DNA of 64,000 nucleotides from JAXGZG01 sp040771825 (GTDB taxonomy: Bacteria; Bacillota; Sulfobacillia; Fermentithermobacillales; Fermentithermobacillaceae), in the NCBI GenBank assembly GCA_040771825.1, contig JAXGZG010000003.1:62001-126000 (forward strand), read 5' to 3'. A model generated the notes under the pieces. That model did no database searches. It was given only the letters and a program-made list of their open reading frames with translations, and had not been told where the DNA came from. Position numbers and translations under genes: made by a program. Positions within the stretch are counted from its first letter, which is position 1. Every line of letters starts with the position of its first letter. Shown here piece by piece: positions 38,301 to 48,494 of the stretch.

Positions 38301-41300
38301 CCGTGGCACAATTGCAGCCCGAATTTCCACTTCTTCTTCAGTTCTAACCAGAAGGTATCCATGGCCGAAAGGCCGTGGCACAATTGCAGCGGCAAGCTCG
38401 TCGACGATGAGCACTACCCAGGGCATGTATCCATGGCCGAAAGGCCGTGGCACAATTGCAGCCTTCTGGATGTCGCCTGCGAGGGTGCCGGTCTGCACGT
38501 ATCCATGGCCGAAAGGCCGTGGCACAATTGCAGCTGGCACCTACGGCAGATTTACGACTTGAGGAAGGAGGGTATCCATGGCCGAAAGGCCGTGGCACAA
38601 TTGCAGCACGCAGAACGTGAGGAAGTTGTCCATCGCCTTCTCGTATCCATGGCCGAAAGGCCGTGGCACAATTGCAGCGGCGGCTCGTACCGTCAACATG
38701 CCGTTCTGGAACGAGTATCCATGGCCGAAAGGCCGTGGCACAATTGCAGCGGCACGTTTGCTCGGGACCGGCAGCCGGGGGTGGGGGGGGTATCCATGGC
38801 CGAAAGGCCGTGGCACAATTGCAGCCCTGCCACCAGACCCTTAGCCTGGTCCGCCGACATGTATCCATGGCCGAAAGGCCGTGGCACAATTGCAGCATAT
38901 TGCCTTGGGCGCACACTTGTTGGTCGTAGCGGGTATCCATGGCCGAAAGGCCGTGGCACAATTGCAGCAAGCGGTGATTGAAGCGGCCGAAGGAAAACCC
39001 GTCGGAGTATCCATGGCCGAAAGGCCGTGGCACAATTGCAGCCCGGCCTGTTCCCTTTCCTTCCGTCAAGGGTCCTCCCGTATCCATGGCCGAAAGGCCG
39101 TGGCACAATTGCAGCCTGAAAGACCTGCGGAAGGCCATTATCAGACTGGGAGTATCCATGGCCGAAAGGCCGTGGCACAATTGCAGCGTTAAATCATATC
39201 CCGCATAGCCCGGATTCGCCGCGTATCCATGGCCGAAAGGCCGTGGCACAATTGCAGCCGGCAGGACTTGTGCGCCAACAGGCAGTAAAAACCTGTATCC
39301 ATGGCCGAAAGGCCGTGGCACAATTGCAGCGGGCAGCGCGGAGACAAGTGGGAGAAAGCCGGAGAAAGTATCCATGGCCGAAAGGCCGTGGCACAATTGC
39401 AGCCTGCCAATGTTGCCGGGTTGCCTGCGCGAACATTCGGTATCCATGGCCGAAAGGCCGTGGCACAATTGCAGCCCTCTACTGTCGAATTTTGGAGAAT
39501 CGTGGTATAAGTATCCATGGCCGAAAGGCCGTGGCACAATTGCAGCCGGTGAAGCGTTCCGAAGCCTAGCCGCATCCTTCTTGTATCCATGGCCGAAAGG
39601 CCGTGGCACAATTGCAGCCTCCCGATGCCGGTCCTCCCGCTGCCCTGCTTCCAGGTATCCATGGCCGAAAGGCCGTGGCACAATTGCAGCGTCTTTTTTC
39701 CGTGGTACGCATACCACGGGAGGGATGTATCCATGGCCGAAAGGCCGTGGCACAATTGCAGCTTCGCTCTGGTTCACGCGCTTGCGAAAGACTCGGAAGT
39801 ATCCATGGCCGAAAGGCCGTGGCACAATTGCAGCCGATGAACTGGAGAACAAGTCCAATTCGGGCACGAAGGTATCCATGGCCGAAAGGCCGTGGCACAA
39901 TTGCAGCACATCGCAGAAGCTTGGTCTGTTTATCCTGCATCTGGTATCCATGGCCGAAAGGCCGTGGCACAATTGCAGCTCGGACAGTTGACCGCTGAGC
40001 CTGCGGAGGGCGAAGAGTATCCATGGCCGAAAGGCCGTGGCACAATTGCAGCCGGCCTCCTCATCTCGCACATGGTCCCATGCGAAGTGGGTATCCATGG
40101 CCGAAAGGCCGTGGCACAATTGCAGCGCTCATATCGCCATCTCTTCGAATCGTCATGATCAAGGTATCCATGGCCGAAAGGCCGTGGCACAATTGCAGCG
40201 TGGTCGACGCCACCAGAGGCGAGCCCAGGGCGATGAGGTATCCATGGCCGAAAGGCCGTGGCACAATTGCAGCACGTTGGCGATGGTTGACGCCACCATG
40301 CCCGCCCGCGTATCCATGGCCGAAAGGCCGTGGCAAAATTGCAGCATAAACCCGGATGTATCTACAAGGCCAAGACCGGCACGTATCCATGGCCGAAAGG
40401 CCGTGGCACAATTGCAGCGGACGTGGCCATGTTGCTAATGGCCGTTGGCGGGGTAGTATCCATGGCCGAAAGGCCGTGGCACAATTGCAGCAAGAGTGAC
40501 CTTCCTGCCATTATTGCAGAACCTTACTAGTATCCATGGCCGAAAGGCCGTGGCACAATTGCAGCCGTTTACCTTGACAGCATGTAGATACCCACAACAA
40601 TAGTATCCATGGCCGAAAGGCCGTGGCACAATTGCAGCAAGCCGGATATCGAACATGGTTGTGGAAATAGCGTCTTGTATCCATGGCCGAAAGGCCGTGG
40701 CACAATTGCAGCCGTCCTCTTCTCGTGGCCCTGAACCTGCACCCCGAAGTATCCATGGCCGAAAGGCCGTGGCACAATTGCAGCGCGAACTACGGTGAGG
40801 CCACTCAACGTCAGTTAGGCCGTATCCATGGCCGAAAGGCCGTGGCACAATTGCAGCCTGAACGATGCTATCAAGGTCGCTGTAGTCGTCGAGGTATCCA
40901 TGGCCGAAAGGCCGTGGCACAATTGCAGCCAGCGTATCCCTCTGCTGTGCCAACCTGGAGTGCTCTGGTATCCATGGCCGAAAGGCCGTGGCACAATTGC
41001 AGCTCGTCAATGAGTTTCCGAAGGTCATCCTCCATGCGCGTATCCATGGCCGAAAGGCCGTGGCACAATTGCAGCTCTAGCGTCTCCTGCACGATGCCCA
41101 CCTGACCGCAGGTATCCATGGCCGAAAGGCCGTGGCACAATTGCAGCGGTGAATTGGCCATACCGTTTGAACACATAGGCAAGTATCCATGGCCGAAAGG
41201 CCGTGGCACAATTGCAGCTGCGTTTGATGATCCCGCGTGGCAGCACAGAGGCGGGTATCCATGGCCGAAAGGCCGTGGCACAATTGCAGCTTAGTCACGG

Positions 41301-44300
41301 TTATACCACTGTGCAGGTTATAGAGACTGTATCCATGGCCGAAAGGCCGTGGCACAATTGCAGCCCTTAGTGGCGAATTTGTCTGATGAAGATATTTCCT
41401 CGTATCCATGGCCGAAAGGCCGTGGCACAATTGCAGCCGAATATCGAGGGTAATGGTAGTACCCGCAGGCGTAAGTATCCATGGCCGAAAGGCCGTGGCA
41501 CAATTGCAGCTTGAGTGACTCGGTAAGTAACGTCGCCGCAAGCAGCGTATCCATGGCCGAAAGGCCGTGGCACAATTGCAGCCGGCCTGGGGCGAGAGAG
41601 TTCCAGGAGGGCCAGCCTCGTATCCATGGCCGAAAGGCCGTGGCACAATTGCAGCCTCGCTGGTCTCTGCGCAAATGACGCACAGGCCCGGGTATCCATG
41701 GCCGAAAGGCCGTGGCACAATTGCAGCATTCCGGCATATGGACGCGCTCAGGCAAATTTGACAAGTATCCATGGCCGAAAGGCCGTGGCACAATTGCAGC
41801 TAGATTGGTCCCTTCCTTGCCCAAGCATCTTTGAGAGTATCCATGGCCGAAAGGCCGTGGCACAATTGCAGCATAGTGTAAGGCAAACACAAAGGTAGGG
41901 AGTGCACACGTATCCATGGCCGAAAGGCCGTGGCACAATTGCAGCAGGGTGCTGATGATGGCCCTGGGCAAGCGGGAGTGGGGTATCCATGGCCGAAAGG
42001 CCGTGGCACAATTGCAGCGAGGTTAACGCAGACAGCTTTGGCTATGCCATGATCAGTATCCATGGCCGAAAGGCCGTGGCACAATTGCAGCAGGCACCCG
42101 ACGCGATTGACCTGACTTTCGGGTGGACGTATCCATGGCCGAAAGGCCGTGGCACAATTGCAGCGCGTCTGCCCACGTCAATCCCTCCTCTTGCCTATCT
42201 GTATCCATGGCCGAAAGGCCGTGGCACAATTGCAGCCGATTCTCCGAGCCTCGATTTCTTTGAGCCTGTCCAGTATCCATGGCCGAAAGGCCGTGGCACA
42301 ATTGCAGCGCGGAACAACACTCTAATGAGCGAACTGCTCTAAAGAGTATCCATGGCCGAAAGGCCGTGGCACAATTGCAGCGGCCAACCTCTGCGTCTCC
42401 CTCTCGCCTCGACGCATGTATCCATGGCCGAAAGGCCGTGGCACAATTGCAGCCCCCTGGCCTACGAGCCTATGCCACGCTTCACAGACCCGTATCCATG
42501 GCCGAAAGGCCGTGGCACAATTGCAGCGAGGGAAGCGGATAGACAACGGTGAGTGGGTGTATGGGTATCCATGGCCGAAAGGCCGTGGCACAATTGCAGC
42601 ACAAGCAGACGAAGGCCAAGGTAGACGTATATGTCGGGTATCCATGGCCGAAAGGCCGTGGCACAATTGCAGCCCGTCCGTGCCGTACATCAGACCGCTG
42701 TCGTCCAGGTATCCATGGCCGAAAGGCCGTGGCACAATTGCAGCTCGCTGCGTATGCGCTGTCAGGAAACATCACCGATGGTATCCATGGCCGAAAGGCC
42801 GTGGCACAATTGCAGCAGGCGATCAGGCGTTCGCTATACTGCGCGACCTAGGGCTGTATCCATGGCCGAAAGGCCGTGGCACAATTGCAGCTGCGGGTGA
42901 CGTCACCGGCACCGTTGGCGGAGTGGCTGGTATCCATGGCCGAAAGGCCGTGGCACAATTGCAGCAGACCGAGTGCTCCCCCAACTGGGGCCAGCATACC
43001 TGTATCCATGGCCGAAAGGCCGTGGCACAATTGCAGCTCGTATTGGATCTACGATCAAGACCTTGCCAACACGTATCCATGGCCGAAAGGCCGTGGCACA
43101 ATTGCAGCGCCATCGCCTTTGCGCGAGACGCTTTAGCTTCCGCCGCGTATCCATGGCCGAAAGGCCGTGGCACAATTGCAGCCAGTGGACTTAACCTCTG
43201 GGATTCGAGAGGGTTCAAGTATCCATGGCCGAAAGGCCGTGGCACAATTGCAGCTTACTAGATAGGTACTCTATATAAAGAATGGTACTTAGTATCCATG
43301 GCCGAAAGGCCGTGGCACAATTGCAGCGCGGGGAGGTTAGTAGAGGTTGCCATATCTCCCGGCCGTATCCATGGCCGAAAGGCCGTGGCACAATTGCAGC
43401 TTCGACCGCCGCGCGCCTTTCATCTTCAGTCATCGCGTATCCATGGCCGAAAGGCCGTGGCACAATTGCAGCGCCACATCCGCCGTCCACGACACGCTGC
43501 TGGTGGATGTATCCATGGCCGAAAGGCCGTGGCACAATTGCAGCCCGGTTCGTCGGCGAAGTTCGTGTCGGGTGAGTCTGCCAGTATCCATGGCCGAAAG
43601 GCCGTGGCACAATTGCAGCGCCCTGAAGCCTAGGCTCACGGAGGACGCGCTAAAGGGTATCCATGGCCGAAAGGCCGTGGCACAATTGCAGCGTGGGTAT
43701 AAGAGACCTATTGGCGCAATACCCAGGAGTATCCATGGCCGAAAGGCCGTGGCACAATTGCAGCAGGAACTCCGTTGCCGGCATGATGGTCTCTTTGCCG
43801 GTATCCATGGCCGAAAGGCCGTGGCACAATTGCAGCCCTACGAGCCGGAGCCTGTCCAGACTTCGGTTTCCTCGTATCCATGGCCGAAAGGCCGTGGCAC
43901 AATTGCAGCGACAACGCTGCAGGCTGGACCGCTGCACTTTCAGCAAGTATCCATGGCCGAAAGGCCGTGGCACAATTGCAGCTCGTTGGGCAACGACATA
44001 TGCGACGATAGGGTGGAAGTATCCATGGCCGAAAGGCCGTGGCACAATTGCAGCTCCCAGTTGGCGAGAAACCAGATGGACGCTATGACGGTATCCATGG
44101 CCGAAAGGCCGTGGCACAATTGCAGCGCTAGGTATGTCAACCGCAAGGCCATTTTTAGGTCGGGTATCCATGGCCGAAAGGCCGTGGCACAATTGCAGCT
44201 TGAAGTCTACGCTCACGGTTTCACCCCCGCATTCCAAGTATCCATGGCCGAAAGGCCGTGGCACAATTGCAGCCGCCCTGGCCGCCACCACGATGCTGCT

Positions 44301-46235
44301 GATCTCCTCGTATCCATGGCCGAAAGGCCGTGGCACAATTGCAGCGTTCTTCCTTCATAAGCGCTTCTTCCGCGTCGGCGCGGTATCCATGGCCGAAAGG
44401 CCGTGGCACAATTGCAGCCTGGTTAAGCGCCTTCTCCAGCCTGTCCCTATCGGCTTGTATCCATGGCCGAAAGGCCGTGGCACAATTGCAGCTTCCGATT
44501 TCACGCTATCTCCCCTCCCTCCAACTCCCGTATCCATGGCCGAAAGGCCGTGGCACAATTGCAGCGGGGAATTGGCGAATCGTCATAGCCACGGGATTTA
44601 TCGTATCCATGGCCGAAAGGCCGTGGCACAATTGCAGCGACAAACCAACAACAGCGGACGCCGAGCGCAAGCGTGTATCCATGGCCGAAAGGCCGTGGCA
44701 CAATTGCAGCAAAATATTCCCCCTCGCAGTTTGATATTGATGCGGAGGTATCCATGGCCGAAAGGCCGTGGCACAATTGCAGCCCCAAGCCAGTGATGAG
44801 GCTGTCGATGCCTTCCTGACGTATCCATGGCCGAAAGGCCGTGGCACAATTGCAGCCGGTTTGGCATTATTACAAAATCGAGCAGGGCAGCCGTATCCAT
44901 GGCCGAAAGGCCGTGGCACAATTGCAGCTCAGAAAAGGCGTCGAAAGGTGACGCCAAACCGACAGTATCCATGGCCGAAAGGCCGTGGCACACTTGCAGC
45001 GATTCTGATATTTGCAGCCTTGGTGGTGTTGGCGAAAGTATCCATGGCCGAAAGGCCGTGGCACAATTGCAGCCAGCTAAGATGGCCTATCACTACCACA
45101 ACCCGCGCAAGTATCCATGGCCGAAAGGCCGTGGCACAATTGCAGCGCGGCTCTCAGTCGCCTCTCGCCGGCCACCAGTTCGGTATCCATGGCCGAAAGG
45201 CCGTGGCACAATTGCAGCGATACTCTAGCAGATAGTCTACTAGGTTGTTGACTGGTATCCATGGCCGAAAGGCCGTGGCACAATTGCAGCCTTTCCCTGC
45301 GTGTACCATGCGCAGCCCGGGTTTGCGTATCCATGGCCGAAAGGCCGTGGCACAATTGCAGCACATCAGCATCGCCACAGGAAGCCAGTGGCACCACGTA
45401 TCCATGGCCGAAAGGCCGTGGCACAATTGCAGCTACCTTCTGAGACTGTGTCGCGAACTTTCTCGGTGTTGGTATCCATGGCCGAAAGGCCGTGGCACAA
45501 TTGCAGAGCAACCCAATCAACGGCCACCCCTAATGCTTCTACCGCTGTATCCATGGCCGAAAGGCCGTGGCACAATTGCAGCCGGTCTCCGTGGCAATGC
45601 AAAGCGTTATTCGGGTCGGTATCCATGGCCGAAAGGCCGTGGCACAATTGCAGCCCCTCATTTTCCGCTAGTCCCGATACGGCTAGTGTGGTATCCATGG
45701 CCGAAAGGCCGTGGCACAATTGCAGCTGGCTGCAGACAGGCCAATCGAGTCAGTCACAACCTCGTATCCATGGCCGAAAGGCCGTGGCACAATTGCAGCC
45801 AATTCGGTTACGTTCGCCCAGACGAACCCCGCGCCGTATCCATGGCCGAAAGGCCGTGGCACAATTGCAGCGTCCAGCCCGCTAAAGACGCGCTCCTCGA
45901 ATCCCTCGTATCCATGGCCGAAAGGCCGTGGCACAATTGCAGCGCGCAGATAGGACACCAACGCCTCCCGCAATAATGCGTATCCATGGCCGAAAGGCCG
46001 TGGCACAATTGCAGCGCCGCATGGGCGGCCGGGACTCCGTTGACGCTCACATGTATCCATGGCCGAAAGGCCGTGGCACAATTGCAGCGCCCACGAGGGC
46101 GGGCAGTCAGGCGCGATGCTAGTGAGGTATCCATGGCCGAAAGGCCGTGGCACAATTGCAGCGCTGGATGCCGCTTTTGTCTTTGTCGCCTTGGCCACGG
46201 TATCCATGGCCGAAAGGCCGTGGCACAATTGCAGC
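32339..46235 (+). CRISPR. Giant type I-G CRISPR array, 192 repeats / 191 spacers
   Basis: The 36-bp repeat starts GTATCCATGGCC and ends CACAATTGCAGC. Counting by hand I find 192 repeats and 191 spacers; in the intact parts the unit is 71-75 bp, giving spacers of 35-39 bases. In RNA the repeat folds as CCAUGGCC-GAAA-GGCCGUGG, an 8-bp stem with one U-G wobble and a GNRA tetraloop, leaving a 3' tail whose last 8 bases are AUUGCAGC. Repeats are near-identical except a decayed block (34520-35913) and single changes such as those at 40310, 44965 and 45472. The last repeat is perfect. The repeat has no stop in any frame and an ATG on both strands (CCATGG), so long open frames through the array are artefacts. 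Confidence 0.98.
34520..35913 (+). repeat. Block of ~20 decayed, mosaic CRISPR repeats inside the array
   Basis: Repeats 31 to 50 in my count. Only one (35597) is perfect. Others carry indels and recurring variants: GTGCTTTAATTGCAGC-type 3' halves (34666, 35022, 35165, 35310), GCACAGTAC (34812, 35238, 35738), ends in TTACAGC (34741, 34883, 35452) or TACGGC (34957, 35022, 35092). The first 20 bases are intact in 11 of 20, so change concentrates in the 3' part that would form crRNA handles. Repeat 34 has lost its first bases, and repeat 37 is cut to about 29. Both flanks return abruptly to perfect repeats. Confidence 0.9.
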
Positions 46236-46262
46236 ACCACCAGGCGGCCGTCCACAAAGGAC

Positions 46263-46850
46263 TCATATTTCCCGCACCTCCTTCAAGTGCTCGTGGACCA
46301 GCCCTTTCAGCGCGAGAAGTGCCCAATACTGAAGCCCGCGAACGGCGTCCTCGCTTTTCCCCATCCTTTCGGCCGTCTCCGCCCGTGAGTACCCCTGAGT
46401 GATTCGTAGATCGAGGACTTGACGGTACTCGTCCGGCAGCCTAGGCAGCAGTTCACGCACGACTCCCGCAAGCCCGTTATCTCCCATGGCGGCCATCTCT
46501 ATAGCCGCCTCCTCCAAAGGAGACAGGATCCCTCGCACTCTCTGCCGGCGCCAATAGTCCCTGACCAGGTTCGTAGCCACGGCGATCATGTATCCCATAT
46601 GGGGAGGCTCGGCATCGGGGAAGCCTTTCCTGACTACGCGAAAGCAGGTCTCCTGTGTGAGATCCTCCGCTTCTTCCCGATTCTGAACGAGCCGGTATAT
46701 GTGCCTGTAGATTGCGGGCCAAGTCCTAGCGCACCATTCCCGCAGATCTTCGCCTCTGGCCCTTATCGGGCTTTTGGGCTTCGTTGATCCGGCCAAATCT
46801 CCGCGCACCTCCTTCAATAGTACAAACGCATCGGAAGGCCAAATCGTCAC
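46263..46850 (-). CDS. ECF-like sigma-70 family RNA polymerase sigma factor
   Basis: A 195-aa sigma factor with region 2 (about 35-105, IYRLVQNREEAEDLTQETCFRVV, then VATNLVRDYWRR) and region 4 (about 125-185, LPDEYRQVLDLRITQGYSRAETAERMGKSEDAVRGLQYWAL). The short linker and absence of regions 1 and 3 place it among group 4 (ECF) factors. No anti-sigma gene is adjacent. Its stop codon is 27 bases from the last CRISPR repeat with no terminator, so transcription would run into the array on the antisense strand. Targets unknown. Confidence 0.88.
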   Translation of the reverse strand: MTIWPSDAFVLLKEVRGDLAGSTKPKSPIRARGEDLREWCARTWPAIYRHIYRLVQNREEAEDLTQETCFRVVRKGFPDAEPPHMGYMIAVATNLVRDYWRRQRVRGILSPLEEAAIEMAAMGDNGLAGVVRELLPRLPDEYRQVLDLRITQGYSRAETAERMGKSEDAVRGLQYWALLALKGLVHEHLKEVREI

Positions 46851-47211
46851 GATTCAATCATGTTTTCTCCTGCTAGATACTGGGGGATACTCGGGGGAAT
46901 GCCAAATCTGGTCACAGGGGTCGCAGTCTGTCAGAATGTATCAGATCTCTATTGCCATCCTGCAACGGGGATTTCCTTTGGCATATCCTCCAGGGTCACC
47001 CAACGGATTACCATGGCCACGTTTCCCCAAGCGATTTTGACAAATCGCGAGCATCGCCTGCTAGGTGCGACTGAATCGCTCCATCATGGCCCAAGCCTGC
47101 GCAAGCTTAGTCCGCAGGACTCCGCCTACGACATGTTTCGACACCTTGCCTGGTTCTTCGCAGCATGATATATACCAAGGTGAGCCCATATATGGTCTCC
47201 ACCTATTGGAA
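46851..47211. other. Intergenic, nothing recognised
   Basis: About 360 bases between divergent genes. The upstream extension of the MFS frame (to 47065) lacks membrane or family character, and other frames are short. Promoters for the sigma factor and transporter should be here, but no clear box stands out. Confidence 0.4.
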
Positions 47212-48453
47212 GTGCGAGAGGCGGTAGTCAAAACGAACCCTATTGCCAGATGGCTAGATGAGATAGCGGGCTCGCGGAAGAAAGAGCTCCTAACGGTCCT
47301 CCTGTTGTCAACCATGCAGAGCTTCCTTTGGACTATGATGGTACCGACTATTCCCCTTTTGGCTAAAGACGCCGGGGTCTCCGAACTGCAACTGGGGATG
47401 ATCACAGCCATCCCCGCTCTAACAACCATCATCTCTTGCATACCAGGAAACTCTTTGGGCCTCCGGTACGGCAAGCGCACACTAGTCATCTGGAGCCAGT
47501 TCGCGGGGCTCATCTGTGGCTCGCTTTTCTGCTTCACCAAAAGCATAGGGTTCATTGCTGTGCCCCAAGTGTTCTATGGCATCTCAAACATGCTGTTTTG
47601 GCCAACCGAGACCGCATACCAGACAGAAGTCATAGTGCCTCATAGGAGGGCTACGGCTATCGGCTACACCATGGCTCTATCCAGCCTAGGAAGCATCGTC
47701 AGCCCCATTGTGGCGGGACGCATCATCGACATAGCCGGGTACAGACCTGTTTTCGTCCTATACATGGCGGTATCGGCCACCGGCATCTTGATTGCCAGGA
47801 CTCTGCCGAAACAACCGTGCGATATGGAAGGAGCAGTAGTTGCGACGATACTGGCCGGATACTCGTCGGTCACAGAACTTCTGAAACGCCCTATGATCCA
47901 AATAGCCACCCTGAACACGTTTCTTCAGTTCATAACCATGGCGACCAGTGAGTCGTTCTTGTCAGCCTTCATGAGAGAAGCCAACTATTCAGCCACGCTC
48001 ATCGGGACTACCGTCACCCTCCGCACAGCTGCCATGACGCTGGTACGGCTCTTCATGGGCCCGTTAGTCAAAAGGTTCGGCACGGTTCCCGTGCTTTTCT
48101 TTGGAGTATTCACCTGCGCCGTTGCCGGCGGACTTGTGCCGTTCTTCCCTATACCGGCGTTTATATGCGCGTCAAGCGTCTTGGTGGGGCTGGGTTTCGG
48201 AGTGTCGCCTGTCCTGACGTCCACCATCATCGCCGAGAACACAGAACCGCGACAGCGGGGTATATCTATGGCTCTAAACGCCACATCCACAAATATCGGG
48301 CGTTCGGCCACAGGCTTTGGGTTCGGTGCCGTGGCGTCAATGGTGGGCTACGGTCCTGCAATCGCCATGGCCAACTGCTTCGTACTGGTTGGTTCGCTCT
48401 TCACCGTATCCAAGTACACCAAGGTGAGCCGGCAAGCGGCTCTGAATGAGTAG
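47212..48453 (+). CDS. MFS transporter
   Basis: A 12-segment major facilitator superfamily protein of about 413 aa. The first half starts near LLTVLLLSTMQSFLWTMMVPTIPLLA, and the cytoplasmic loop LGLRYGKRTLVIWSQ corresponds to the MFS loop 2-3 motif. The second half starts near MIQIATLNTFLQFITMATSESFL. I prefer the GTG at 47212, just after TTGGAAG; the frame is open to 47065 but that extension is polar and unlike family N-termini. The substrate is unknown. It converges with the GT2/PIG-L gene, 41 bases apart. Confidence 0.82.
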   Translation: MREAVVKTNPIARWLDEIAGSRKKELLTVLLLSTMQSFLWTMMVPTIPLLAKDAGVSELQLGMITAIPALTTIISCIPGNSLGLRYGKRTLVIWSQFAGLICGSLFCFTKSIGFIAVPQVFYGISNMLFWPTETAYQTEVIVPHRRATAIGYTMALSSLGSIVSPIVAGRIIDIAGYRPVFVLYMAVSATGILIARTLPKQPCDMEGAVVATILAGYSSVTELLKRPMIQIATLNTFLQFITMATSESFLSAFMREANYSATLIGTTVTLRTAAMTLVRLFMGPLVKRFGTVPVLFFGVFTCAVAGGLVPFFPIPAFICASSVLVGLGFGVSPVLTSTIIAENTEPRQRGISMALNATSTNIGRSATGFGFGAVASMVGYGPAIAMANCFVLVGSLFTVSKYTKVSRQAALNE

Positions 48454-48494
48454 GGATGGTGGAGAAGAGCATCCGTGAGTCGACTTCAGGGTGT

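Noticed and set aside
38344..40119. A 591-residue minus-strand open frame with repeating CHGLSAMDT / PRPFGHGY peptides, and dozens like it on both strands from 32.4 to 46.2 kb
   Set aside because: They are the CRISPR repeat translated in different frames; the repeat lacks stops and holds ATG on both strands. Spacer parts show no conserved protein.
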